Counted from the first letter of the stretch, positions 24,569 through 37,976 are shown. The stretch is DNA of 64,000 nt from Ilex aquifolium (GCA_951799425.1 OX637402.1:4492001-4556000), one strand, 5' to 3'. The notes: generated by a model not told the origin, from the letters alone. Numbers and translations are program-made.

Positions 24569-25109
24569 CTAAAAATAAAAAGGGATCCTGAATTGGAATC
24601 AAAACTTAACATTTAAAAACAATCAAAAGTTGCATCAAGCTTGCTTCCATCCGGAAATGTCTGCCAAGAGACTTAATTAAAGCAATTAAAAATTAGGAAA
24701 TAAAAAGTGAAATTAGAGAGATGAACAATTAAAAATGAAATTGAAAAATTTGAAAAGAAATTAAAAATTAGAGAGATGATCAATTAGTGAAAAATCAAAT
24801 AAATAGGCAAATCCACATCGTTGAAGCAATACTACAAACACTTGGTGTTCGAATCAACTCAAATTCGCAAAGAGCGATATCTGCATGTGCGTGTGTTCTC
24901 TCTGTGTGTGTGTTGGGGGGGGGGGGAGAGGACAGGGGAAGGGAAGGGGTTTCACCTTGTAGTGTTCTGTTTGTGTATTTGCATAGGAGAGGGGAGGAGA
25001 GAGTGATAAAAAAAAAAAAGGTAAAGCTAAAGCAAGTAAATCAAAAGACAGATACACATATAAGAGAGAGCAAGAGGGTAGGTGCTTACCAATTTTTCAA
25101 GCACTGTGT
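24569..25109. other. intergenic AT-rich sequence with microsatellites
   Basis: No gene is seen. It contains a repeated short segment (AAATTAGAGAGATGA-type, 24705-24780), a TG run with a G12 tract (24903-24926), GA-rich sequence and an A-run near 25007. It is the left flank of the chromovirus insertion. Confidence 0.5.
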
Positions 25110-25114
25110 GCTTT

Positions 25115-27628
25115 AGTGACACCCTAAAATTCGGGGGTCCGTTGATTACCCATCAACCCGTGGAATACCTGTAGATACCGAGTAACTCGATATCACACTG
25201 TTATGCCCCATTTACCTGAGTCCACAACTTAACAAAATTCGGGCAGAGTCTCCTTTGTACAGGGAGCTCTACCCAAAACCCAACCTGTGCAATATAACTT
25301 CACATGACCCATCCGAGACCCAATATAAAACAATGACCGCACTGGGTCCATTTATAAGTAAACATTGGTCACACCGGGTCCAACTATCCATACCATTATC
25401 AAAACATGCAATGTTGTATCAAAAATAGTCCATAACAGTTCGATTACAATTCTTTTATATATACATGCCCAAAAACATAGTTTGCTCCAAAAGTTTTACA
25501 AAAGGGGGTTATAAAGCCACAAATAAGCTTTCTTCACTCTTGCGGCCCCGTATGAGAGCCATCCACCGGAGTGAATCCCGCACCTGAAATGTTTTCCCGT
25601 ATAGGGTGAGTCACGCCCAGTAGAGTATTTCCTACAGAGGCTACTCCCCACCTATGTGCATATGTAATGTTTACATGCAAACGATAACACTCTATATCCA
25701 TTTCAACAAAAACGTGCAATTCCATGTTGAAAAATTATAATGTCATGCCATGAAATGAGATGAGACTCACTCATGCAACTTCAACTCGAGTCCTCACCGA
25801 CTCCCACAACACAATGCAATGCACTTGTGAAATGAACCATCATTTGATGAAAAATCCATCCAATGATCGTTTGGAATAAAAGTTGTTTCATTATAAAACC
25901 AATCATTGATGGGTGTTACTCATTGAATGAGTACTTTATAAATTAAAATCTTGTGTCTCTTTGGGCAAAAGATTTTGGATTTTATACCGTCGGTTCCGTA
26001 TACCATACTACACTTTTCCGGAATTTCACCACAGGGGAGTGTATAACCAAGTCGTCGGGTCTTGCACCCGAGGGGGGGATCTACCCCTTCTTGCTATACC
26101 CGACACAAGTTTTCCATACAACATGCGGCTCAATGGGATCTTCGATCCGACTTTACCGATTCCACATATCAATCACCAAGAATGGTGTCTGATTAACCAT
26201 GTATTCACACACCCACACTCATGACTTATGCCCATGAATGTGATGCCAATTCCATGTCCATATTGCAATGCATGCCAAATGAACAATTTCTACATATCCA
26301 AGTATACCATGGCAATTTATATCATATGCATATGATTTCATTTAACCACATCATTCAAGCATGTTATAGTATAACCACATGCAATTAACACACTTGATCA
26401 CAAAGGCACAATATAACACAAAACAACCCATGTAATAGCCCACACAACGGCCCTTATATAAGCCACAAAATAACTCCTATATAAGCCACCAAAATAGCCC
26501 CTATATAGGCCATAAAACCAACCCCTATATAGGCCATAACAGCCCCTTATTAGTGCACAAAACAGTCCACATTTGGGCACAAAAACAATCCACATTAGGG
26601 TCCACATTTGGGCACAAAAACAGTCCACATTTGGACACAAAAACAGTCCACATTTGGGCACCAAAAACAGTCCATTTACAGTCCATCTGGACAACCATTG
26701 GACAGCCCACATACAAGACACATTCACCCACTAAAAACAATCAATTTTCAGTCAATTTGGACAACCCTTGGACAACCCACATGCAAGACACATTCCCCCA
26801 CTAAAAACAGTCCATTTTCAGTCCATTTGGACAACCCTTGGACAGCCCACATGCAAGCACATAACCACCCCTTAAAACAGCCCAAAAGGATAGGAATAAA
26901 CCAAAGTAGGAAGAACCCTACCTCTTGTAGCGTGGAGGAAGTGATAGAACTTCCAAAATTACCAACCAAAGCCCAAGAACTTGATTTCTTCAAAATCTCC
27001 CCTTGGAATCTTCGGTGAAATCCCTCGTTCTTGGTATTTAGACGTAGACCTCGTCGAGGAGATCGACTTTGATTCTTGGTTCGAAGAATTCCGACCGACG
27101 GAACTCCGTAGATCTGAGAAACAAGTTTAGATTTCTCACTTTTTTTCTCTCCTCCTCCCCACGTTTTTCAGCCAACAAACCTAATGGTTTCAGCTGAAGA
27201 ATATCTGAAAAAAATCAGATATTTGTCGATATTTATAGCCTTAGATTGTGCGGTCCACATCGCACCGCTCGTTTACTACTTTCGGGTCCGTTTTTCGCCC
27301 CGAAACTATTCATTACATCCTGGTTTAAGTTCAAATTAATTTTATTTGAACTTTAATCCAATTATAAGGAAATTATATAAAATATATTTATGGGGACCTT
27401 TAAAATTTCATTCGCCACGCAGTCGCCTCGAACGACGTGTAAAAATTCGACTATCTCGGAATTCGACGAAATTTGACAGGGTGACTCGATTTCGCGATAC
27501 GAATCCAACGGCGAACTCTGTTTCCTCATCCGAGGTTTAGAGCATGAGTATATCAAATATGCATTAGGATGGCAAATGACCATTTTACCCTTATTCACAA
27601 AAAAGTTCAAATTTACTCGGGTTTTACA
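25115..27628 (-). repeat. 3' LTR of the 10-kb chromovirus
   Basis: 2514 bp, plus-strand ends AGTGACACC and GGGTTTTACA. It contains the minisatellite at 26540-26870 and a minus-strand TATA box (GGCTATAAATATCG, near 27232). Minus-strand frames of Cys/Val/Trp-rich character here are minisatellite translations, not genes. Confidence 0.85.
26540..26870. repeat. minisatellite inside the LTR
   Basis: Short units of the type CAGTCCACATTTGGGCACAAAA (about 22-24 bp, several copies) are followed by longer units of about 68-75 bp built on CAGTCCATTTGGACAACC. The 5' LTR (34150-34400) has one long unit fewer, so the array changed after insertion. Confidence 0.75.
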
Positions 27629-27641
27629 TTCTTCCCCCCTT
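27629..27641 (-). other. polypurine tract
   Basis: On the minus strand AAGGGGGGAAGAA directly precedes the TGTAAAACC start of the 3' LTR. Confidence 0.8.
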
Positions 27642-27723
27642 AAAAAGAATTTCGTCCCCGAAATTCACACACACACATACATGCAATCCCATGCATATGC
27701 TACAGTCATGTAATAAGAAATGA

Positions 27724-30700
27724 CTATAAAAATGCACCTCTATCCTCAAACAAGAAAGGATAATTGGCACGTACGGTGTCCTCGCGCTCCCATGTCGCAT
27801 CTTCCACTCCCCGGTGCTGCCACAACACCTTCACTAGCCTCACGGTCTTGCCTCGCAAAACCTGATCTCGGCTATCCATGATACGCACCGGTCCCTCCTC
27901 GAAGGTCCCATCCGCATCAATAACAAGCTCGCCCCAATCCACCACATGAGTCGGATCTGGGGTGTATTTATGGAGCATAGAGACATGGAATACCGCATGA
28001 ACACTTGATAGGTTTGGCGATAACGCCAACCGGTAAGCGACTGTACCAACCCTCTCAAGTATTTCAAAGGGCCCGATATACCTCGGTGACAACTTTCCTC
28101 GCTTGCCGAACCTGACCACTCCTCTCGTAGGCATCACCTTCAAGAAGACATGATCTCCCACCTCAAACTCTAGAGGTCACCGCTGTCTATCGGCGTAGCT
28201 CTTCTGCCGGCTTTGAGCCGTGAGAAGACGCTTCTGTATCAAGCTCACCTTCTCTGAGGTGTCTCTAACCAAGTCCGGACCCGTAGAGGGTCTCTCTCCT
28301 ACTTCCGTCCAACAAACCGGAGATCGACAAGGCCTCCCATATAGTGCCTCATAGGGTGCCATCTGTATGCTCGCCTGATAACTGTTGTTGTAGGCGAACT
28401 CCACCAAGGGTAAGTGTTCTTCCCGGCTACCCTTGAGATCTAGGACGCATGCCCGTAGCATGTCCTCTAATGTTTGAATGGTCCTCTCAGACTGACCGTC
28501 CTTCTGGGGATGAAAAACAGTGCTCATCATCAGCTGTGTCCCCATGGCTCGTTGGAAACTCTCCCAAAAATGAGCCATAAACCTGGGATCCCGATCCGAT
28601 ACTATAGATACGGGTACCCCATGCAACCGAACAATCTACCGTATATATAACTTGCAGAATTCCTCCAGTGTGAAGGTCATCCGCACCGCCAAAAAGTGTG
28701 CCGACTTAGTAAGCCGGTCCACTACCACCCATACCGCATCATGTCCCCGCGATATCCGTGGCAAGTGGGTCACAAAATCCATCGTGACATGTTCCCACTT
28801 CCACTCAGCTACCTCCAATGGCTGGAGTAACCCTACTGGTCTCTGGTGTTCAGCCTTCACTTGCTGACATGTGAGGCATCTACTAACAAAATCGCCAACC
28901 TGCCGCTTCATCCCATTCCAATGATACTGGCGACGAAAATCATGATACGTCTTCGTGCCCCCTAGATGAACCGCAAAACGGGAGCAATGAAACTCCCTAA
29001 GGATCTCCTCTCTCAGATCCGTCAACTGAGGAACCACAACCATTCCTCGATACCGAAGACTGCCATCCGAGTGAATGGCCCAGCCCTCGTCACCTATACC
29101 TGCCTGTACACGGTCCCGAATAGACAATAGCTCCGTGTCCTGACTCTGGGACTCAATCACCCTGCTCAATAGAGAAGGCGTAGCCACCAAACTCCCCAAA
29201 GTACCCTGAGCCTGACCCATATAGCGTAGCCCGAACTGTCCCACAGTCTCGAGCATCTGCAACTCCCGAGAAGCCACACTAGCCAAGACTCCCCGTGACT
29301 TCCGGCTGAGTGCATCAGCCACCACATTTGCCTTACCGGGGTGGTAATGCAAAGTGAAGTCATAATCTTCCAGGTACTCCATCCACCTACGTTGCCTCAT
29401 GTTGAGGTCCCGCTGTGTAAAGATGTACTTCAGACTTTTGTGGTCTAAAAACACCTCGAACTGCTCACCGTATAGATAGTGGCCCCAAGCCTTCAAGGCA
29501 AAGACAATGGCTGCCAACTCCATGTCATGTGTGGGGTAATTTTGCTCGTGGTTCTTTAACTGCCGGGAACCATAAGCCACCACCCTCCCGGACTGCATCA
29601 AGACACATCCTAGTCCGTCCTTCAAGGCATCACAATACACTGTGTACCTCTGTCCCCTTTCCGGGACTATCAAGATAGGGGCTGAAGTAAGCCTCCTCTT
29701 TAACTCCTGGAATTCCTTCTCGCAAGAATCATTCCACTCGAACTGGACCTCTTTTCGAGTCAACCTGGTCATAGGAGCAGCTAGTCGGGAGAAGTCCTCA
29801 ATAAACCGCCGGTAATACCCTGCCAATCCCAAGAAACTGCATATCTCGAAGACTGACTTCGACCTCTCCCAATTCATGACTGCCTCAACCTTCTCTAGGT
29901 CTACGGATACACCTGAAGCTGACACCACATGTCCCAAAAACTTCACCTCAGTCAGCCAAAATTCACACTTGCGGAACTTGGCGTACAACTGATGGTCTCT
30001 CAAGGTCTGAAGAACAATCCTCAATTGACCCTCATGCTCCTCCTCAGACTTGGAGTAGATCAAGATGTCGTCAACAAAGACTACAACAAATTGATCAAGG
30101 TAGGGTTGAAACACCCTATACATCAGATCCATGAATGCCGCCGGAGCATTCGTCAATTCGAAAGACATGACAGTGAACTCAAAATGCCCATACCGCATCC
30201 GAAACGCCGTCTTAGGGATATCTGCCTCCCTAACCCTCAACTGATGGTAACTAGTGCGGAGGTCTATCTTGGAGTAGACCCGTGCCCCTCTCAGCTGATC
30301 AAACAAGTCATCAATCCTCGGCAAATGGTACTTATTCTTGATAGTAACCCTATTCAACTGCCGGTAATCTATGCATAGTCGAAGGGTTTTGTCCTTCTTC
30401 TTTGCAAATAACACCGGAGCGCCCCAAGGTGAGGTACTCAGTTTAATGAACCCCCTGTCCAACAATTCCTGCAATTGGACTTTGAGTTCTTGCAACTTAG
30501 TAGGCGCCATCCTATGCGGAGTCATAGAAATGGGCGATGTACCTGGATGCAGCTCAATAGTGAAGTCTACATCCCTATGTGGAGGTAATCCCGGTAGTTC
30601 ATCCGGAAAAACATCCTCATAACCACACACAACCTGAGGTAGACCCAACTCCTGTCTCGCCTCGTCCTCTAGGGTAAGACTTGCTAGCCAACCCATCAAC

Positions 30701-32346
30701 TGCCCGTGCCATATAGAGTCGTACACGGCTTGAGGTAAAGCATCGTGCTTTGCCCCCTGGAATTTGAAACAAACACCATCAGGCGTATAAGCAGTGACCC
30801 GCTTCCGATCACAATCAATAACGACTCGGTGTGCCGCCAACCAATCCATTCCTAGGATTACATCGAACTCCGACATGTCCATGACCCGAAAGTCCACGGT
30901 GAGTAGAATCCCTGAGATCTCTAACTCACACCCCTGACATATCTGATCAACCCTCGCCCTAGCACCTAGGGGAGAACTCACATGCAATGGCTCTTCTAAG
31001 GTCTTAACCTCTAAGCCCAAGTCTTTCACACAAGATGCAACAATAAATGAATGTGATGCACCAGAATCAAATAATACTCTAGCCCATAAGCGAGAGAGTA
31101 GAAATGTACCCTGTACCACTAACTGGTCTGCCGGCTCATTCTGAGGTATCATGGCGTAGACACGCCCCTGGGTCCCCGAAGTTTCGGCTTGTGAGCCTTG
31201 CCCTCGACCCCGACCCATACCCTGGCCCATCTGGCCTGCTTGCGGAGTTCCCGCTCGTGAAGTGGTAGGAGCCTGTGCAACACCTTGGAACATATATTGG
31301 CTTCCCTGGCCCATAGTGGGGTAGGAAGGAGTGCAGTGAGACTGTGAATATCCCACTGATGGCTGGGACTGAGACGCCCCTTGACCCAGGGATCCCTGTC
31401 TCTGAGGACAATCCCGCTTCATATGCCCCGGTTGGTGGCAATGATAGCAAGTCCGTTGGCCTACCTGAAAAGAAGGCCTCTGATTTCTCCCACCTCGGGA
31501 GGACTGACCTTGACCTTGGCCTTGATAGCGGCGGCCCTGCCCTTGATGCCCCTGCGGAGCAGAAGTTCTCTGCCTCTTCCCCGCACTAGAAGAAGAGGAT
31601 TGACCCTCATTCTTCTTGCCTTTACCACCCGCTTCACGGATGTTCCTTGCATCATCAATCTCTCTCTCAATGGCCATAGCTATCGTGACCATCGTGTCCA
31701 AGTCTTGTAGAAGAAGACCCACAATTTTGCCCCGGATGGACAACTTCAAGCCCTCCTCAAACTTAAGTACTTTGGCCATGTCTGTGGCCACATAATCGTC
31801 GACGAAACGGGCTAATTCAGTGAACTTAGCCACGTATTCCATCACCGACATCGTTCCTTGCCTCAAGTCTAAGAATTCCCGGGCCTTTGCGTGTCGGGCA
31901 GCTGCCGAGAAGTACTTACCCATGAATAGTTCCTTGAACTCTGCCCAAGTCATTGTCCCCAAGTTCTTTGAGGTCTTGATCCAATCCCACCACACTTGGG
32001 ATTCTCCCTCTAGCTGAAAAGTAGCTAGGGTTATCTTCGTAGCATCAGAGGTGATCTCCATTGCCCCTATGACCTTGTCTACTTGCCGGAACCAATGATC
32101 ATCTACCATCGGGTCTGCCCCTCCCATGAAGATCGGAGGCTGATGTGCCTTGAACTTCTGGAGATGACTTGAGCCTCCTTGGCCCCCACTTGCACTAGTC
32201 TGTGCAATGGTAGCTACTGTAGCACTGGCCTGTGCAATAGTAGCAGCCGCAGTACCAATAGCCTCCATGAAGGCTTGCTGGTCAAAGGCCGGTGGTGGTT
32301 GGTTGTTGTTCTGTCCACCCCGACGTCCCCTTCCTCTAGTTGCCAT
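27724..32346 (-). pseudogene. chromovirus gag-pol polyprotein, 1540 codons with two nonsense mutations
   Basis: The ATG at 32346 ([11 protein letters not shown]) is preceded directly by a splice-acceptor-like TGTGTGTAG. Domains by residue are: gag about 90-235; zinc knuckle C300-C303-H308-C313; protease active site D427-S-G429; RT about 600-800 with FVDD 757-760; RNase H with D906, E943 and D968; integrase zinc region H1120, H1127, C1157 and C1160; and first catalytic Asp D1190. A TAG at codon 1237 (28636) interrupts the integrase core before SDRDPRF. The frame goes on with [12 protein letters not shown], a second stop (TGA, codon 1390, 28177) and a chromodomain-like end (ATWERED) closing at 27724. 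All three parts share one frame. Up to the first stop gag, PR, RT and RNase H are complete, so the copy might still supply those activities. Confidence 0.9.
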
Positions 32347-34451
32347 CTACACACACATGAGATAACAATAGACCAACAACTTAGTATCCCAAAGTTAGGG
32401 ATCAAACACAAACGTTGAAAATTCTCTCATTGTCCCCCTAGTAGAACATGTGTCACATACTAGTAGACGTTTAACCCTTGAACTATCCCGTTCATCCCTT
32501 TTCCGACCCAAGGGTATGTTTTCTAACCCTAGTAGTCCTCCTTTCCATATACATTCTACCATGTATATAGTTCACACAACAAGTAACACATAACATGTAG
32601 CAAGTAGAGCACATAACATGAAATGCGTATGGAATGCAATGGTCTAGACCCATGCCCCTCAAGCCTTAGGTAAATTGTATATCTAAGCTCTGATACCAAG
32701 CTGTGACACCCCAAAATTCGGGGGTCCGTTGATTACCCATCAACCCACGGAATACCTGTAGATACCGAGTAACTCGATATCACACTGTTATGCCCCATTT
32801 ACCGGGGTCCACAACTTAACGAAATTCGGGCAGAGTCTCCTTTGTACAGGGAGCTCTACCCAAAACCCAACCTGTGCAATATAACTTCACATGACCCATC
32901 CGAGGCCCAATATAAAACAATGACCGCACTGGGTCCATTTATAAGTAAACATTGGCCACACCGGGTCCAACTATCCATACCATTATCGAAACATGCAATG
33001 TTGTATCAAAAATAGTCCATAACAGTTCGATTACAATTCTTTTATATATACATGCCCAAAAACATAGTTTGCTCCAAAAGTTTTACAAAAGGGGGTTATA
33101 AAGCCACAAATCAGCTTTCTTCACTCTTGCGGCCCCGTATGAGAGCCATCCACCGGAGTGAATCCCGCACCTGAAATGTTTTCCCGTATAGGGTGAGTCA
33201 CGCCCAGTAGAGTATTTCCTATAGAGGCTACTCCCCACCTATGTGCATATGTAATGTTTACATGCAAACGATAACACTCTATATCCATTTCAACAAGAAC
33301 GTGCAATTCCATGTTGAAAAATCATAATGTCATGCCATGAAATGAGATGAGACTCACTCATGCAAATTCAACCCGAGTCCTCACCGACTCCCACAACACA
33401 ATGCAATGCACTTGTGAAATGAACCGTCATTTGACGAAAAATCCATCCAATGATCGTTTGGAATAAAATTTGTTTCATTATAAAACCAATCATTGATGGG
33501 TGTTACTCATTGAATGAGTACTTTATAAATTAAATCTTGTGTCTTGCTGGGCAACGGATTTTGGATTTTATACCGCCGGTTCCGTATACCATACTACACT
33601 TTTCCGGAATTTCACCATAGGGGAGTGTATAACGAAGTCGTTGGGTCTTGCACCCGAGGGGGGGATTTACCCCTTCTTGCTATACCCGACACAAGTTTTC
33701 CATGCAACATGCGGCTCAATGGGATCTTCAATCCGACTTTACCGATTCCACATATCAATCACCAAGAATGATGTTTGATTAACCATGTATTCACACACCC
33801 ACACTCATGACTTATGCCCATGAATGTGATGCCAATTCCATGTCCATATTGCAATGCATGCCAAATGAACAATTTCTACATATCCAAGTATACCATGGCA
33901 ATTTATATCATATGCATATGATTTCATTTAACCACATCATTCAAGCATGTTATAGTATAACCACATGCAATTAACACACTTGATCACAAAGGCACAATAT
34001 AACACAAAACAACCCATGTAATAGCCCACACAACTGTCCTTATATATGCCACAAAATAGCTCCTATATAAGGCACCAAAACAGCCCCTATATAGGCCATA
34101 AAACCAACCCCTATATAGGCCATAAAAACAGTCCAAAAACAGCTCCTTATTAGTGCACAAAACAATCCACATTTGGGCACAAAAACAGTCCACAATAGGG
34201 TCCACATTTGGGCACAAAAATAGTCCACATTTGGACACAAAAACAGTCCACATTTGGGCACCAAAAATAGTCCATTTACAGTCCATCTGGACAACCATTG
34301 GACAGCTCACATACAAGACACATTCACCCACTAAAAACAGTCCATTTTCAGTCCATTTGGACAACCCTTGGACAACCCACATGCAAGCACATAACCACCC
34401 CTTAAAACAGCCCAAAAGGATAGGAATAAACCAAAGTAGGAAGAACCCTAC
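32347..34451 (-). other. candidate leader intron spanning LTR, PBS and gag leader
   Basis: On the minus strand a donor CAAGAG|GTAGGG in the 5' LTR (34451) and an acceptor GTGTGTAG ending directly before the gag ATG (32347) define a 2.1-kb intron. Its removal would give an mRNA with a leader of about 0.3 kb from the TATA box at 34758-34770 and without the PBS. This is inferred from sequence only. Confidence 0.4.
32687..32698 (-). other. primer-binding site, initiator tRNA-Met
   Basis: TGGTATCAGAGC on the minus strand, three bases inside the 5' LTR. Confidence 0.85.
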
Positions 34452-35158
34452 CTCTTGTAGCGTGGAGGAAGTGATAGAACTTTCAAAATTACCAACCAAA
34501 GCCCAAGAACTTGATTTCTTCAAAATCTCCCCTTGGAATCTTTGGTAAAATCCCTCGTTCTTGGTACGTAGACGTAGCCCTCGTCGAGGAGATCGACTTT
34601 GATTCTTGGTTCGAAGAATTCCGACCGACGGAACTCCGTAGATCTAAGAAACAAGTTTGGATTTCTCTCTTTTTTTCTCTCCTCCTCCCCACGTTTTTCA
34701 GCCAACAAACCCAATGGTTTCAGCTGAAGAATATCTGAAAAAAATCAGATATTTGTCGATATTTATAGCCTTAGATTGTGCGGTCCACATCGCATCGCTC
34801 GTTTACTACTTTCGGGTCCGTTTTTCGCCCCGAAACGATTCATTACATCCCGGTTTAAGTTCAAATTAATGTTATTTGAAATTTAATCCAATTATAAAGA
34901 AATTATATAAAATATATTTATGGGGGCCTTTAAAATGTCATTCGCCACGCAGTCGCCTCGAACGACATGCAAAAATTCGACTATCTCGGAATTCGACAAA
35001 ATTTGACAGGGTGACTCGATTTCGCGATACGAATCCAACGGCGAACTCCGTTTCCTCATCCGAGGTCTAGAGCATGAGTATCTCAAATACGCATTAGGAT
35101 GACAAATGACCATTTTGCCCTTATTCATAAAAAAGTTTAAATTTACTCGGGTTTTACA
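32702..35158 (-). repeat. 5' LTR of the 10-kb chromovirus
   Basis: 2457 bp, plus-strand ends TGTGACACC and GGGTTTTACA. A minus-strand TATA box is near 34758-34770 and a splice donor at 34451. The minisatellite lies downstream of the TATA box at 34150-34400. Confidence 0.85.
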
Positions 35159-35740
35159 GCTTTGGCATTTCAGAGAGACAGAGTGAGCATTTAGAGAGTG
35201 GGTGACAGTAGACAATGGTTTTCTAAATGGCTATCTGAAGATGGACAGTTGATGAGAGAGGGTGGCAGTGGGTCTTTAAGAGAGAAGACAGTACATACAG
35301 AGGGAGATAAGAGGGCAAACAGAGAGTGGGTGTGGTGTGCGTTGGGGGTTCGTGTGCATGTGTGTGAATCGAGAGACACAGGGAATGGTGTATGTGTGTG
35401 TGAGAGAGTCGTAAAACACAGTAGGTGGGAGGGTGTGTGTGAGTTGTGAGATAGAGAGGGTGCGAGAGAGAGGGGGAGGTACCTGGGCGACCATGGTAGA
35501 GGAACGACTGTGTGTGTGTAGGGTGTATGTGTGTGTGTTTGAAAGGAGAGAGAGAGAGACCGTTGTATGTGTGTGCTCTGTGTGTGAGAGAGAGAGAGAG
35601 AGAGGGAAGGGGTACTTGGGCGTCTTCCATGGAAGAGCAATAAGAGAGAGAGAGGGGTTTGAATTGGGTGGCGTATAGGTGTAGGTATACTGGGCAGGAT
35701 TTGGGTTTTAGGTGAAGTATATTCTGAGCCATTGGATTTA
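35159..35740. repeat. GA/GT-rich low-complexity flank
   Basis: After the TSD GCTTT (35159-35163) the sequence is purine-rich with long imperfect GAGA and GTGT runs (for example 35548-35606). Long open frames on both strands arise from the skewed composition. I see no gene. Confidence 0.6.
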
Positions 35741-35874
35741 ATTAGATAAGTTTAGATGAGATCTGAATCTTATGCTTAAACTTCAATCAAATCCTAGCTG
35801 TTCTTCTACTTTTCTAAATTGGGAGGGTTGATTTCAATTGGAAAAAAATTGAAATTGCCTCTATTAGTATAGAT

Positions 35875-36390
35875 TTCATAACATCACTAAGCATGTTATA
35901 GCAATTTCCATTCAATTAGCACACTTGAACATCCATAGGCATGTTATCAAACACCTATAAGGCACAAATGTAAACACATAACATGCCCAACAACACATTC
36001 TTCATGAAACCCATATCAAGTAATTTCATAAAACACAAATCATCCAAGAATTGGTTTTAACATATTCTTATACCCATTTTTCATATTCTAACAACCCTTG
36101 GTATGTGTTATTTATGAGAATTCATATCTAACACTCTACCTATTTCATATTTCAATCTCAAGTTAGAAATAAACCTAATTAAGAAAGGAACCCTACCTCT
36201 TATAGCATATATCCGCGTAGAAGAAGCTCCAAGGATCCCAAATCAAGCTTTCAAAGCTTTATCCCAAAACTTCCGTCTTTGAGATTTCGAAGAAACCCAC
36301 GATCATTGGTATGATTTCGTAGCTCTCATCGCGTAGATCGTTGTAGATCAGAGGAAGAAGAGGAAGGGGGAGACTGTTTCTCTCTCTTTT

Positions 36391-36426
<36 letters not shown>

Positions 36427-36867
36427 CTGGAATTGCAAGGCCAACAATTAGGGAAAATCTGACTCCCCCCCTTTTTATACTCTTTTAATTGCAAGGCTCA
36501 CAATGCACCGCACGTCCCTCTTTTTCTGATCAAATTTTATCCCAAATCAATTAAATCTCGTCCAATTTTAAGTTTAATGTATATATATTGAACTAAATTT
36601 AAATTATTTTCTGGGTTTGCGAATAAAATCTGATCGTGTTTATTTTATTCGCGTGACAACCGATCACCTCGTAAAATATGAAAAATTTCGAGTGTCTCGA
36701 AATTCGACGAAAATTAACTGAGTAGCTAGATTTTGTGAGAAAAATTCAATGGTGAGGTCCGTTTCATCATTCGAGTTCTAGAAGAATTTGGGTTTTTAAC
36801 CCGTATTGTAATAGATAATTACCGTTTTGCCTTTTTTAGTAAAAAGTTTAATTTTACCGGGTTTTAC
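35875..36867 (-). repeat. truncated LTR of family D
   Basis: The reverse complement matches the first kilobase of the LTR at 42814-45349 in order: TGTAAAACCCG start, CGAATTTCGAGACA segment, CTTCAAGAGGTAAGG-like donor region, and GTGTTAGA segment. It ends at GGGTTTTACA (36867). The match stops near 35875, so the rest is missing. It includes a CT microsatellite at 36396-36422. Confidence 0.7.
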
Positions 36868-37976
36868 AAATAATAGTTTGGATCAAGTTATAATTATCTC
36901 ATAATTACATATAACCCCTTTATTAACCATTAATTATAATAAAATTCATAATTAACTCTTAATTGATTTTTTTCTCCTTTATCCTTTAGTTTTCAATCAA
37001 TCTATTGTGTGTGACCCTATAGGTTCATGCATACCCGATTGTAGGCATTCGATACTAACTACAAGTATCATCTCAAATTAGAACTCCTTCTAATTTAGCT
37101 TGAATTATAACCTTCTAATTCGATACTAACTACAGTTGCCATTCAATTCAATCATTCTATCACACAATGAACCAATTGAATTACTAAGGTATGGAATTAC
37201 TGTCAAACCCCTAACTCAATCTTATGTGTTCGATCTTAAGACTATGACTCCTAATGATCAATTAGAAACTCTTTTCTAATTATCATTCTGCCTTAGCTAA
37301 GGACTCTTTGAGTCATTTCCTAGAAGATCACATAGGACATTCTCCCTTTATTTACTAAGGGTGATAGATTCCATGTTGTACACTCATAAGTCTCCATGCA
37401 TGTCTAATTATGTTCAACAATACATATAAAAGTTACATGGTTAGTATATAAATATGTTGTATAGTTAAAGCATAAAATTTCGTGCACAAGCCAACCATGG
37501 TGCTTCAAGTCTAAGGATCAGTTGCATAATTGTAACTTTAAGATTTAACATTGACAGGTATGTAAAACACCATATGAAAACTCCTACTTAGTCAATGGTC
37601 ATGTTCAGTGTACTGGTTCTCTAACAAGCACCTACACACCTGCTTGAATGTCCCTACACTAGTGACTTGGGCGAGTCAACTCATATCATACATGAGTGAA
37701 CATAGTGTATGTTAGTCTATCCTGATTACATAGTGCCTATATAGTAATCATCTGACTAGAAACATTTAAGAGTTAAGTACAAAGAAATATAAGTCTCGTC
37801 TTCTTAACACATTGAGAAATTATATTCTTAACTTATGCTCTATGTGCATGCTAAAATGAAAGTAGCCAATAACATGATAAATTAACTTGCCATTGTATTT
37901 AATTAATAAATGACTATTGTTAGTACAACCTTAATATCATATGTGCAATTGATCTTTGGTCATACTGCCAACACCT
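36868..37976. other. AT-rich non-coding sequence
   Basis: No gene was recognised. Short phrases repeat (CGATACTAACTACA twice, near 37050 and 37120). The style resembles retrotransposon non-coding sequence, but I cannot assign it. Confidence 0.4.

Larger units (their letters stand above)
25115..35158 (-). mobile_element. near-intact Ty3/gypsy chromovirus (Tekay/Del-like), 10.0 kb
   Basis: Read on the minus strand: 5' LTR (35158-32702), initiator-Met PBS (32698-32687), gag-pol (32346-27724), polypurine tract (27641-27629), 3' LTR (27628-25115). TSD GCTTT is at 25110-25114 and 35159-35163. LTR ends are TGTAAAACC and GGTGTCACA on the element strand, with the outer base mutated in the 3' LTR. The LTRs differ by roughly 2% in the parts I compared, plus one extra minisatellite unit in the 3' LTR. 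Two nonsense codons are the only breaks seen in gag-pol. Confidence 0.9.

Noticed and set aside
24903-24926. G12 run as a possible G-quadruplex
   Set aside because: A single G run beside a TG repeat does not make four separated G tracts. It is a microsatellite.
4480-28177. Stop codons as a sign of methyl-cytosine decay or a RIP-like process
   Set aside because: Some stops are Trp to TGA or Arg to TGA (C to T type), but others are GAG or AAG to TAG (8375, 6998, 28636), so no single mutation type dominates.
29929-30622. Plus-strand frames inside the chromovirus pol gene
   Set aside because: They are antisense shadows of the RT and protease coding sequence.
26398-34523. Cys/Trp/Val-rich minus-strand frames in both LTRs of the 10-kb element
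   Set aside because: They translate the CAGTCCACATTTGGGCAC minisatellite in several frames at once. The repeat explains the open reading.
35191-35732. Three overlapping long frames rich in Ser/His/Thr and Leu
   Set aside because: The region is GA/GT low-complexity sequence. Open frames on both strands follow from the composition.
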